Below are positions 33,776 through 42,271 of a DNA stretch of 52,106 bases, in pieces. Source of the stretch: UBA11524 sp964391995 (GTDB lineage Bacteria > Bacillota > Clostridia > Christensenellales > Aristaeellaceae); NCBI GenBank assembly GCA_964391995.1, contig CAYMOM010000002.1, forward strand, positions 1 through 52,106, written 5' to 3'. Every line of letters begins with the position of its first letter. Position 1 is the stretch's first letter. Made by a program: the position numbers and the translations under genes. The notes below the pieces were generated by a model that did no database searches, had not been told where the DNA came from, and saw nothing but the letters and a program-made list of their open reading frames with translations.

Positions 33776-36609
33776 TCCAGCCACTCCTTTACCGTATTGA
33801 TGTCGGGCACGATGAAAGGCTGCGTCAGTTCACCATTCACCAGCCGGCCGAATTCCTCCAGCTTCCGCACCAGCTCCCGGTCGATGCGCTTGATGGCTTC
33901 ATCCAGAGCTGCACGGAGGTTCTGTCCCTCCAGGGCCACCGCATTCACGGCGTTGGACAATTCACGCTCCACCATGTAGGCGCCCGGGTTTCTGGGCGTT
34001 TCGTAAATCCAGTTCATCTGTTCTGCGATGATCTGCTTGTGCTCCGTGGGCCAGGGAGAATTGAGGAAGGCTGCCACATTGGCGCTGTTCCACATATATT
34101 CGTTGCCTAGGGTAGATTGCAGGGTGTAGGCAAACTCGGTCTGGGTTTCCTCGCTCATCCACCAGGAGAGGAACTGCCAGGATTCTTCAGGCATGTTGGT
34201 GCTGTCAAAGATAAAGCAGCTCTGCTCTGCGCCGCTGGTCCAGCGCTGAACCTTGCCGTTTTTGTCCGTCAAACCGGGATACAGGGCAATCCCCCACTTG
34301 TCCGCCAGCTCCGGCGCAGCGTTCATCAGCAGGTTGTACATGGCGTAGTTCGCCGTACCGATGGGAAGCGTACCATCCCGGAAGGACTGGTAGAAGGAGT
34401 TGATTTCGTAGTCCATGTCATAGATGGTGAAGCTGTCCGTCATGACCTTCAGGCCGTTGATGGCCTCCTCCGTGTCCAGCTGAACGTGAAGGTTGCCGGA
34501 TTCGTAGAGCACCGCACCGGACTGATACAGGAAAGGCGTTGTGATGGCAAAGGCCTTGTAGCCGATGGAATTGGCAATAAAGTTGTTGTAGTTCAGGCCG
34601 TAGCGGTGGAGGGTGGGCAGCATCTTCAGCACATCCTCGTAGGAATCGGGAACCTGCTGGCCAATGCTGTCCAGAATATCTTTCCGATAGAACAACACAT
34701 AGAAATTGAAGGTTTCCGGCAGGGCGTACATCCCCTCATCGCAAACAGCAGGCATCAGCAGGCCTGTGGGGAACCACTTGCCCACCTGACCAAAGCTGGC
34801 GTACTGGCGCAAATCCGCCAGCGCACCGCGGACAGCCAGGTCATACACACGGGTAGTGGATACACCAAGCGCCACATCCGGTGCAGTGCCGCTGGCATTG
34901 GCCAGAATCAGCTTGCTCTCGTCCGGCATGATGGAGAAATCCACCGCAATGCCGGTTTCCGCCGTGAAGGTGGTATCCGCCATGCGCTGCATGATTTCCA
35001 GGTACTGGCGCGGACGGTTGACCCACACCTGCAGGCGGGTTTCATCGCCTGCATCCGCCACATAGCTTTCGTCAACAAAGGAGGAAATGAAGCGTTCAGC
35101 CGTGGATGCAGCGCTTTCCGCCCAGCCCATGCCACCCGGCAAAAGGGATTCATCCGTATAGAAATAGATGGCGTCCAGACCCATGGGGCTGGTGGAAAGC
35201 TGTTCCACCGTGGTCACAAGGAAATTCCGTGCCGAGGACGTTCCCTGGGAGAACAGGTTCAGCTTCTTGGGCAAATCATTGGGGTTCTCCGCCAGCTGTC
35301 CCAGCAGCTGAATGGTCATATCCAGGTTGCTCAGCGCACCCACACGCTGGTCTGTGTTGGCAAGGGAGGCAAGATTGCCGCGTACCGTGCTCAGCTCGTT
35401 CTGCCAGCGGGACAGGTCATCTGCAATGTGGAAGTCGAAATCCTCCAGGTTGAAATCACGGAAGAAATCCGTGTTGCCGCCGGTGATTTTCGTAATCTCC
35501 AGCGCCAGGTCTGCCATTTCTCCAGAAATGGTTTCCAGCATTTTCAGTGCCGGACGCACTGGATCAAGGGTGGTCAGCAGGGTCAGGGTATGTTCGCCGG
35601 CGGTCAGGTAGAGCAGCGCAGGCTCGCCATTCTCGCCGGTAATGGTCTGGTTTTCAAAGTTCAGGCAGTAGGAAAATTCCGCCGTGTCGAAGGCCGCACC
35701 GGGAATGACGCCATCCAGCAGGATGGTTCGATACACCGGGAAGTTTGCCAGTTCCGCCTGGCGCAGGCGAAGGGCCATGGCATACCAGCCTTCGGTTTCC
35801 ACGGTGAAGGAGTAGGTCAGAGTATCGCCGGCATACTTGTAGGAAATGTCCTCAATATAATTGATAACCTTTTTGCCGCTGGAATAGGGTGTCAGGCGGG
35901 TGTCATAGTCCGCAGCAGGGCGAATGTTGGGGTTATTGCGGGACTGCACCTGTTCTGCCTGCAGGGTGATAAGCTCACTGCCGGAAAGCGCACTTCCCCC
36001 ACCTTCCGCCACGGGGATGTCGCCCTCCAGTGTCAGACTGTAGAGCCTGAAGGGTCCTTCCCGGCACAGGATGGTGATTTCATGCTCCCCCGCCGCCAGG
36101 AAAAGCCCCATGCCCTCAGCATAAAGGCCCGCCTTGCCCATCAGGCGGCAAGTATTCTTCGCATAGGACTTCACCGGCATGGATACAACCTGGTTACCAT
36201 AGCGATCCGTATCAAATGTGCCTTGCTGCGTCCAGATGCTGTCCAGGGTCAAGGATGCACACTCGCTGTATGGAAGGGTGCCGTCCACGGTCATGGAAAA
36301 CACATTATCCAGGATGTTGCTGCCCGTCATGGCGTAGGTCAGAGCGGGATAGCCAAACATATCCTCAGGCACAGTGACCGTCAGGGTAATGCTCTGCCCT
36401 TCCGCCAGCTCGTTGCCTGCTGCGGATTCGTACAGCGTAATCGTTTTGGCTGTGACTGTCTTTTCGCCCAGTGCATCAAGATAGGCAGCATAGTCTTCAC
36501 CCGACGAGCGGGACAGGTATAGCTGCGTCAGCTCATCCCCCATCGCTGTCAGCGGAAGAATCATCAGCAATGTCAAAAGCACGCTCAGCATCTTCATCTT
36601 GCAGCTCAC
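33772..36609 (-). CDS. Giant solute-binding protein fused to N-terminal beta-sandwich domains
   Basis: About 945 residues, more than twice a normal sugar-binding protein. Signal peptide MSCKMKMLSVLLTLLMILPL ending TAMG, without a usual lipobox. Residues about 30-365 look like two jelly-roll (carbohydrate-binding-like) domains; YSFTVETEGWYAMALRLRQ and LYLTAGEHTLTLLTT are the typical strands. A helical linker (about 370-510) follows. The last 425 residues are a family 1 type solute-binding module (RPRQYLEIMQRMADTTF, TAPDVALGVS, ALPETFNFYVLFYRKDILD, EESWQFLSWWMSEE). The start is a GTG 7 bases after AAGGGGG; an ATG ten codons upstream precedes that site. First gene of the carbohydrate operon and coupled to a MalF-type permease. 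The N-terminal part may bind long glycan chains; this is inferred. Confidence 0.88.
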   Translation of the reverse strand: MSCKMKMLSVLLTLLMILPLTAMGDELTQLYLSRSSGEDYAAYLDALGEKTVTAKTITLYESAAGNELAEGQSITLTVTVPEDMFGYPALTYAMTGSNILDNVFSMTVDGTLPYSECASLTLDSIWTQQGTFDTDRYGNQVVSMPVKSYAKNTCRLMGKAGLYAEGMGLFLAAGEHEITILCREGPFRLYSLTLEGDIPVAEGGGSALSGSELITLQAEQVQSRNNPNIRPAADYDTRLTPYSSGKKVINYIEDISYKYAGDTLTYSFTVETEGWYAMALRLRQAELANFPVYRTILLDGVIPGAAFDTAEFSYCLNFENQTITGENGEPALLYLTAGEHTLTLLTTLDPVRPALKMLETISGEMADLALEITKITGGNTDFFRDFNLEDFDFHIADDLSRWQNELSTVRGNLASLANTDQRVGALSNLDMTIQLLGQLAENPNDLPKKLNLFSQGTSSARNFLVTTVEQLSTSPMGLDAIYFYTDESLLPGGMGWAESAASTAERFISSFVDESYVADAGDETRLQVWVNRPRQYLEIMQRMADTTFTAETGIAVDFSIMPDESKLILANASGTAPDVALGVSTTRVYDLAVRGALADLRQYASFGQVGKWFPTGLLMPAVCDEGMYALPETFNFYVLFYRKDILDSIGQQVPDSYEDVLKMLPTLHRYGLNYNNFIANSIGYKAFAITTPFLYQSGAVLYESGNLHVQLDTEEAINGLKVMTDSFTIYDMDYEINSFYQSFRDGTLPIGTANYAMYNLLMNAAPELADKWGIALYPGLTDKNGKVQRWTSGAEQSCFIFDSTNMPEESWQFLSWWMSEETQTEFAYTLQSTLGNEYMWNSANVAAFLNSPWPTEHKQIIAEQMNWIYETPRNPGAYMVERELSNAVNAVALEGQNLRAALDEAIKRIDRELVRKLEEFGRLVNGELTQPFIVPDINTVKEWLE

Positions 36610-36659
36610 AGCACTACCCCCTTTTGTTCCAAACATCACTTTTGTTTCCGACTATCTGA

Positions 36660-36688
36660 ATTGAAACACATTTCAACGGACATGTCAA
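36660..36688 (-). promoter_or_regulatory. Promoter of the carbohydrate operon with palindromic operator
   Basis: On the minus strand a perfect TTGACA (36688-36683), 17 bases, then TTCAAT (36665-36660) as a weak -10. The perfect inverted repeat TTGAAA-4-TTTCAA at 36661-36676 covers the -10 box and most of the spacer, a classic place for a repressor operator. Which regulator binds is unknown. Confidence 0.6.
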
Positions 36689-36765
36689 TAGCATTCCGCA
36701 CATTTTTGTTCTATTTGTCCACAATTTATCCCTTTATTACATATTTGTATTTTCGATTTCATTGG

Positions 36766-36779
36766 TGAAAGCGTTTTCG
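36766..36779. promoter_or_regulatory. cre-like catabolite control site
   Basis: TGAAAGCGTTTTCG fits the CcpA-binding cre pattern (TGAAA.CG.TTTC). It lies about 80 bases upstream of the -35 box, where CcpA would more often activate or act by looping than block elongation. It could equally be an operator for another LacI-family protein. Confidence 0.55.
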
Positions 36780-37113
36780 CGCCTAAAGAATCTGAAACAA
36801 AAGGATTTTTACCGCCATCTATCTTTGTGTTTCGTTTTTTTTGAAACATTGCTGTTCCGGCAGCGGCAAATCACGGGCAGTATAAACCATGGACAAAGGA
36901 GTATGAAACCATCAGTACTGAATGTGCCGCTGTTATCATGTTATGGATAATCAACAGCAGGCACTGCCGGACATTGATGCTGAGGACCAGCGCGTGTCCA
37001 GCAAATTCTGCCGGACATTCGCGCTCCATTTTCCCTTTTCGTGCCAGCCAAGATCAGGTGTAAGCTATGATTGATGCCGGTGCAGGCTGATTGGCCAGCT
37101 GCTGAATGTTTTC
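36780..37113. other. AT-rich divergent regulatory gap with repeated GAAACA hexamers
   Basis: No convincing gene. Together with the promoter region it holds five GAAACA/TGTTTC hexamers (36643, 36663, 36794, 36828, 36843), the last two as an inverted pair 9 bases apart. A 12-base direct repeat CTGCCGGACATT occurs at 36964 and 37008. A 15-codon ORF after AAAGGAG (ATG at 36903) is too short and too close to its ribosome site to call. Confidence 0.5.
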
Positions 37114-37142
37114 TTGACTTTTGGCTTATATTTGCGCATAAT
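37114..37142 (+). promoter_or_regulatory. Promoter of the DUF512-der-plsY-lepA operon
   Basis: TTGACT (37114-37119), 17 bases, CATAAT (37137-37142), about 50 bases before the GTG start of the first gene. Confidence 0.7.
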
Positions 37143-37194
37143 ATGCATATGTGGGATTTTGCACATTTTCACCCACAGGAAGGGAGGCCGTGCC

Positions 37195-38499
37195 GTGTCC
37201 AGCACCATCACGCATGTGCAGAAGGGTTCCATCGGGGCGCGCATCGGCCTTATGGCCGGGGATGTGCTGGAGCGCATTGCCGGCGAGCCTGTCATCGACC
37301 AGATTGACTATCAGGCACTGACAGCCCGGGAGCGCTTCACCATCGACATCACCCGGAACGGCCAGCCCATGACCCTCCGCGTCCGCAAGGAGGACTGGGA
37401 ACCCCTGGGCGTCACCCTGGATCAGACCATTGTTTCCAAGCCGCGGGCGTGCAGGAACCACTGCGTTTTCTGCTTTATCGACCAGATGCCTCCCGGCATG
37501 CGGGACACCCTCTATGTGAAGGACGATGACTGGCGCCTGTCCCTGATGATGGGCAACTTCATCACCATGACCAACATTTCCGAAAGCGAAATGGATCGCA
37601 TCCTCCGCAGGAAGGTTTCACCCCTGTACATTTCCGTTCAGGCTACCGATCCGCAGGTGCGGGTGAAGCTGCTGCGCAACCCTCACGCCGGCGACATGAT
37701 GGACAAGCTCCGCCGGCTGAAGGATGGGGGCATCCGCTTTCATTGCCAGCTGGTGCTCTGTCCCGGCTGGAACGATGGGGATGTGCTGCTCCGCTCCATT
37801 GCCGATCTGCGCTCCCTGGCACCGGCGGCCTGCTCCATCGCCCTAGTGCCCGTGGGATTAACCAGGCACCGGGAAGGCCTGGCGGAGATAACGCCTTACA
37901 GCAAGGAATCCGCTGCCGCGCTGATCCGCATGATTGAACCCATGCAGCAGCAGTTTCTGAAGGAAATTGGCACCCGGTTCGTTTTCCCGGCGGATGAGTT
38001 CTACTGTCTCAGCGGCCTTCCCCTGCCGGAGGATGAGGAGTATGAGGACTATCCGCAGATCGAAAACGGTATTGGCATGCTGCGCATGTTCGAAACCGAC
38101 CTACGCTTTGCCGTGGAGGATTTCCCCGTGGCGGAAACCCCACCCCGCCGCCTGGTGATTGCCAGCGGTACCTCCATCGCCGCGCAGATGCAGCGCTGGT
38201 GTGACATGTTCGCCCCCAAGGGCACCACGGTGCAGGTGATACCCATTGTGAATCACTTTTTCGGTGAGTCCGTCACCGTCACCGGGCTGATCACCGGCGG
38301 CGACCTGGTGGCGCAGCTGCAGGGCGTTTCCTGCGATGAAATACTCATTTGCCGCAACATGATCAGGAACGAGGGCGACCTGTTCCTGGACGATATGACC
38401 TTAGAGGATGTGCGCCGCAGGCTGCCCGCTCCCCTGAAGCTGGTGGAGAACACGGGCGAGGGCTTCTGGCGCGCCATCAGTGGATGGGAGGATAAGTAA
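37195..38499 (+). CDS. DUF512 family PDZ/radical-SAM-like protein
   Basis: 434 residues: an N-terminal PDZ-like domain (about 1-65, GSIGARIGLMAGDVLERIAG), then a radical-SAM-type cluster motif Cys86, Cys90, Cys93 (CRNHCVFCFIDQMPPGMR) and the DUF512 region (about 270-434). The function of the family is not established. It is almost always found next to der in Clostridia, which suggests a role linked to ribosome assembly or membrane housekeeping (inference). The start is GTG, 7 bases after AGGGAGG; the frame opens 27 codons earlier, but that stretch lies in the promoter. The der gene begins 2 bases after the stop. Confidence 0.88.
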   Translation: MSSTITHVQKGSIGARIGLMAGDVLERIAGEPVIDQIDYQALTARERFTIDITRNGQPMTLRVRKEDWEPLGVTLDQTIVSKPRACRNHCVFCFIDQMPPGMRDTLYVKDDDWRLSLMMGNFITMTNISESEMDRILRRKVSPLYISVQATDPQVRVKLLRNPHAGDMMDKLRRLKDGGIRFHCQLVLCPGWNDGDVLLRSIADLRSLAPAACSIALVPVGLTRHREGLAEITPYSKESAAALIRMIEPMQQQFLKEIGTRFVFPADEFYCLSGLPLPEDEEYEDYPQIENGIGMLRMFETDLRFAVEDFPVAETPPRRLVIASGTSIAAQMQRWCDMFAPKGTTVQVIPIVNHFFGESVTVTGLITGGDLVAQLQGVSCDEILICRNMIRNEGDLFLDDMTLEDVRRRLPAPLKLVENTGEGFWRAISGWEDK

Positions 38500-38501
38500 C
38501 C

Positions 38502-39836
38502 ATGGCAAGACCGCTGGTTGCCATCGTGGGCCGGCCCAACGTGGGCAAGTCCACCTTCTTCAATAAGATTGCCGGAAAGCGCATCAGCATTGTGGAGGAC
38601 ACCCCCGGCGTGACCCGGGACCGTGTGTACGCCGATGTGGAGTGGATGAACCGCAAGTTTACCCTGATTGACACCGGCGGCATCGACCCCCGCAGCGATG
38701 ATGTGCTGCTCTCCCAAATGCGCCGGCAGGCGGAAATCGCCATGGACACGGCGGATGTGATCTGCTTCTTTGCCGATGGGCGGGACGGCCTGACCGATGA
38801 CGACCGGGAGGTTGCCAACCTGCTGCGCAAAACCCGCAAGCCGCTGCTCCTTGTCATCAACAAGGTGGACTACGCCGGCCTGAACGATAACCTGTACGAG
38901 TTTTACGAGCTGGGCCTGGGGGATCCCATTGGCATCAGCAGCGCCAACATGCTGGGCCTGGGCGACCTGCTGGAGGAAATCTGCAAAAACCTTCCGCCCC
39001 AGGACGAGGACGAAGCCGAGGACGGCGCCCATGTGCTGCAGCTGGCTGTTGTGGGCCGGCCCAATGTGGGCAAAAGCTCCCTGGTAAACCGTCTCCTGGG
39101 CCAGGAGCGCACCATGGTCAGCGATATTGCCGGCACCACCCGCGATGCCATCGACACCAAATTCACCGCCCCCAATGGCACCGAGTATAACATCATCGAC
39201 ACTGCTGGCATCCGCCGCAAGCGTGTGGTGGAAGAAGAAACCCTGGAAAAGTACAGCGTGCTGCGCTCCATTGCCGCCATTCGCCGGTGCGATGTGGCCT
39301 TGCTGCTGATTGATGCCAACGACGGCGTCACCGAGCAGGACACCAAGATCGCCGGCCTCATCCGCGACGAGGGCAAGGCGGTCATCATTGTGGTGAACAA
39401 GTGGGATGCCATTGAAAAGGACACCGGCACCCTGGAGAAGTTCCGCAAGCAGATTGTGGAAGACCTGAAGTTTATGGACTATGCACCGGTGCTGTTCCTT
39501 TCCGCACTGACGGGCCAGCGGGTGCATACCGTGCTGGACACGGTGGATCAGGTGTGGGCCATGGCCTCCAAGCGTGTGCCCACCGGCGTTTTGAATGATG
39601 TGCTGGCGGATGCCACTGCTGACCTGCAGCCCCCGGCCTCCAACGGACGCCGCCTGAAGATTTACTACCTGACCCAGCAATCCACCTGCCCGCCCACCTT
39701 CATCCTTTTCGTTAACGATGAAAGCCTGATGCATTTCGCCTACGAGCGCTATCTGGAAAACTATTTCCGCAAAACCTTCGATTTCACTGGCACACCCATC
39801 CGCTTCATCCTGCGTGAAAAGAAAAAGGAGAAATAA
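38502..39836 (+). CDS. der: Ribosome biogenesis GTPase Der (EngA)
   Basis: Essential GTPase with two tandem G domains that helps assemble the 50S subunit. The first P-loop GRPNVGKST is at 10-18 and the second GRPNVGKSS at about 185-193, with DTGGID and DTAGIR as G3 motifs, NKVD and NKWD as G4, and a C-terminal KH-like domain (about 355-444). Length 444 is normal. Confidence 0.98.
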   Translation: MARPLVAIVGRPNVGKSTFFNKIAGKRISIVEDTPGVTRDRVYADVEWMNRKFTLIDTGGIDPRSDDVLLSQMRRQAEIAMDTADVICFFADGRDGLTDDDREVANLLRKTRKPLLLVINKVDYAGLNDNLYEFYELGLGDPIGISSANMLGLGDLLEEICKNLPPQDEDEAEDGAHVLQLAVVGRPNVGKSSLVNRLLGQERTMVSDIAGTTRDAIDTKFTAPNGTEYNIIDTAGIRRKRVVEEETLEKYSVLRSIAAIRRCDVALLLIDANDGVTEQDTKIAGLIRDEGKAVIIVVNKWDAIEKDTGTLEKFRKQIVEDLKFMDYAPVLFLSALTGQRVHTVLDTVDQVWAMASKRVPTGVLNDVLADATADLQPPASNGRRLKIYYLTQQSTCPPTFILFVNDESLMHFAYERYLENYFRKTFDFTGTPIRFILREKKKEK

Positions 39837-39839
39837 GCC

Positions 39840-40445
39840 ATGATGATTCTGAAATACGTTCTGGTGGCGGTGATCGCCTATCTGCTGGGTTCCATTTCCA
39901 CCGGGCTGCTGGTGGCAAAATACGCCCACGGGCCCAACCTGCGTGAAGTGGGCAGCAAAAACACCGGTGCCAGCAATGTGCTGCGCACCATGGGCTGGAA
40001 AAGCGGCCTGACCACCTTCGCCGGCGATTGCCTGAAATCCCTGCTGGCCTGCCTGATTGGCCTGTGGCTGCTGGGCCACTATGGCGCTATGTGGGCCGGT
40101 CTGTTTGTGATTCTGGGCCACAACTGGCCCGTGTTCTTCCAGCTGAAGGGCGGCAAGGGTGTGGCCAGCTCCTGCGGCGTGATGCTGGTGTGCTTCCCCA
40201 TTCCTGCGGTGATCGGCTATGTGATTGCCATCGCTGTCATTGCCGCCACCAAGTTCGTTTCCCTGGGCAGCATGTGCATGCTGATCAGCTACGGGCTGAT
40301 GGTGTGCCTGTTCTTCAGCGGCGGCGACCTGATCACCATCCTGTGGGCCATCGCGCTGGCTGCCATGTGCGTTATCCGTCACCATGCAAACGTGGGCCGC
40401 CTGCTTTCCGGAACGGAGAGCAAGCTGGGCCAGAAGGTTAAGTAA
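39840..40445 (+). CDS. plsY: Acyl-phosphate:glycerol-3-phosphate acyltransferase PlsY
   Basis: Integral membrane enzyme that makes lysophosphatidic acid from acyl phosphate and glycerol 3-phosphate, the first step of phospholipid synthesis. The 201 residues show the three conserved loops: LGSISTGLLVAK, SKNTGASNVLRTMG and KGGKGVASSCGV, between five or so hydrophobic segments. A second ATG directly follows the first. The stop is 14 bases before the favoured lepA start. Confidence 0.97.
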   Translation: MMILKYVLVAVIAYLLGSISTGLLVAKYAHGPNLREVGSKNTGASNVLRTMGWKSGLTTFAGDCLKSLLACLIGLWLLGHYGAMWAGLFVILGHNWPVFFQLKGGKGVASSCGVMLVCFPIPAVIGYVIAIAVIAATKFVSLGSMCMLISYGLMVCLFFSGGDLITILWAIALAAMCVIRHHANVGRLLSGTESKLGQKVK

Positions 40446-40459
40446 TGGAGGGTACCCCC

Positions 40460-42259
40460 GTGTCCGACAGACTTTCCAAAATTCGCAATTTCTGCATCAT
40501 TGCCCACATTGACCATGGCAAGTCCACCCTGGCTGACCGGATTCTCGAAACCACCGGTGTCTTTCAGCACCGGGAAATGGTGGAGCAGATCCTGGACAGC
40601 ATGGAGCTGGAGCGGGAACGCGGCATTACCATCAAAAGCAAGGCCGTCAGCATGAACTACAAGGCCAAGGATGGCGAAACCTACACCCTGAACCTGATTG
40701 ACACCCCCGGTCATGTGGACTTTACCTATGAGGTCAGCCGTGCTCTTGCCGCCTGCGAGGGCGCTCTGCTGGTGGTGGACGCCACCCAGGGCATCGAGGC
40801 TCAGACCCTTGCCAATGTGTACATGGCGCTGGAGCACGACCTGGAAACCATCCCCGTCATTAACAAGATCGACCTGCCCTCCGCCCAGCCGGAGGAAGTG
40901 CGCCAGGAGATTGAGGATGTCATTGGCCTGGATGCCTCCTATGCACCCTGCGTTTCCGCCAAGACCGGCCTGAACATTCAGGACGTGCTGGAGGCCATTG
41001 TGCAGCACATTCCCGCCCCCTCCGGCGATGCGGATGCTCCCCTGCAGGCCCTGATTTTCGATGCCTTCTACGATAACTACCGGGGCGCCATCTGCTTTGT
41101 ACGCGTAGAGGAAGGCACTATCCGCCCAGGCATGCGCATGCGGCTGATGGCTACCGGCGGCGAGTTCGACATTGTGGAGGTAGGCACCTTTGCGCCAGGG
41201 TATCAGCCCTGTGATGCGCTGCTGCCCGGCGATGTGGGCTATGTGGCGGCCTCCATCAAGGATGTGCGGGAAACCCGCGTGGGCGATACCATCACCGATG
41301 CAGCCCGGCCTGCCGCAACTCCCCTGCCCGGCTATCGGCAGGTAACGCCCATGGTATTCTGCGGCATTTACCCTGCCGATGGCGCGGACTATCCCGCCCT
41401 GAAGGACGCCCTGGAGAAACTCCGCATGAACGATGCTTCCCTGTCCTTCGACCCGGAAACCTCCGTGGCCCTGGGCTATGGCTTCCGCTGCGGCTTCCTG
41501 GGCCTATTGCACATGGACATCATCACCACCCGGCTGGAGCGGGAATGGGACCTGAACCTGGTCACCACCGCCCCCAGCGTTATTTACCGGGTGACCAAGA
41601 CCGATGGCTCCGTGCTGATGATTGACAATCCCACCAACCTGCCCAAAGTGGATGAAATCAGCTGCATGGAGGAGCCTTTCGTCCATGCCACCATCTACAC
41701 ACCCCAGGACAGCGTGGGCACCCTGATGGATCTGTGCAAGGACAAGCGCGGCATCTTCCTGGACATGCAGTACGAGGGCAACCGGGTGAAGCTGAACTAC
41801 GATATGCCCCTGAACGAGATCATCTTCGATTTCTTCGACCAGATCAAGAGCCGCAGCCGCGGTTACGCCTCCTTCGACTATGAATTGAAGGACTACCGTG
41901 AAAGCGACCTGGTGAAGCTGGACATCCTGCTCAACGGCGACATCTGCGATGCCTTCTCCATCATTGTCCATCGTGAGAAGGCCTACGGGCGCGGACGCAG
42001 CATCTGCGAAAAGCTGAAGGATGTGATTCCGCGGCAGATGTTCGAAATTCCCATCCAGGCAGCCATCGGCGGCAAGGTCATCGCCCGCGAAACCGTGAAG
42101 GCCATGCGCAAGGACGTGCTGGCCAAGTGCTACGGCGGCGACATTACCCGCAAGAAGAAGCTGCTGGAAAAGCAGAAGGAAGGCAAAAAGCGCATGCGCC
42201 AGTTTGGCACGGTGCAGGTGCCCAGCGAGGCCTTCCTGGCTGTGCTGAAAATGGACTGA
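40460..42259 (+). CDS. lepA: Elongation factor 4 (LepA), translational GTPase
   Basis: Ribosome-associated GTPase implicated in initiation/assembly and back-translocation. The 599-residue protein has G1 AHIDHGKST (about 15-23), G3 DTPGHVD and G4 NKID, EF-G-like domains II, III and V, and the LepA-specific C-terminus (IGGKVIARETVKAMRKDVLA, TRKKKLLEKQKEGKKRM). GTG at 40460 is chosen because GGAGG lies 8 bases before it and the protein then starts MSDRLSKIRNFCIIAH, the usual length; an ATG at 40445 overlaps the plsY stop and is the alternative. Confidence 0.97.
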   Translation: MSDRLSKIRNFCIIAHIDHGKSTLADRILETTGVFQHREMVEQILDSMELERERGITIKSKAVSMNYKAKDGETYTLNLIDTPGHVDFTYEVSRALAACEGALLVVDATQGIEAQTLANVYMALEHDLETIPVINKIDLPSAQPEEVRQEIEDVIGLDASYAPCVSAKTGLNIQDVLEAIVQHIPAPSGDADAPLQALIFDAFYDNYRGAICFVRVEEGTIRPGMRMRLMATGGEFDIVEVGTFAPGYQPCDALLPGDVGYVAASIKDVRETRVGDTITDAARPAATPLPGYRQVTPMVFCGIYPADGADYPALKDALEKLRMNDASLSFDPETSVALGYGFRCGFLGLLHMDIITTRLEREWDLNLVTTAPSVIYRVTKTDGSVLMIDNPTNLPKVDEISCMEEPFVHATIYTPQDSVGTLMDLCKDKRGIFLDMQYEGNRVKLNYDMPLNEIIFDFFDQIKSRSRGYASFDYELKDYRESDLVKLDILLNGDICDAFSIIVHREKAYGRGRSICEKLKDVIPRQMFEIPIQAAIGGKVIARETVKAMRKDVLAKCYGGDITRKKKLLEKQKEGKKRMRQFGTVQVPSEAFLAVLKMD

Positions 42260-42271
42260 CGAGGTGTTTCC

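Noticed and set aside
24420..36522. Several 400-800 codon plus-strand ORFs opposite the transporter genes (for example 24420, 30641, 34117)
   Set aside because: His- and Gln-rich translations typical of antisense frames; no family signature.
36903..36950. 15-codon ORF after AAAGGAG in the divergent gap (possible signalling peptide)
   Set aside because: The ribosome site is only one base from the ATG and no promoter or partner gene is evident.
38149..38160. CCCACCCCGCC resembling the CRISPR repeat start, inside the DUF512 gene
   Set aside because: Only about 11 bases match, no handle sequence follows and no second copy is nearby; it lies in conserved coding sequence.
38253..40385. 710-codon minus-strand ORF over der and plsY
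   Set aside because: Antisense to two well-conserved genes; low-complexity His/Gln/Gly content.
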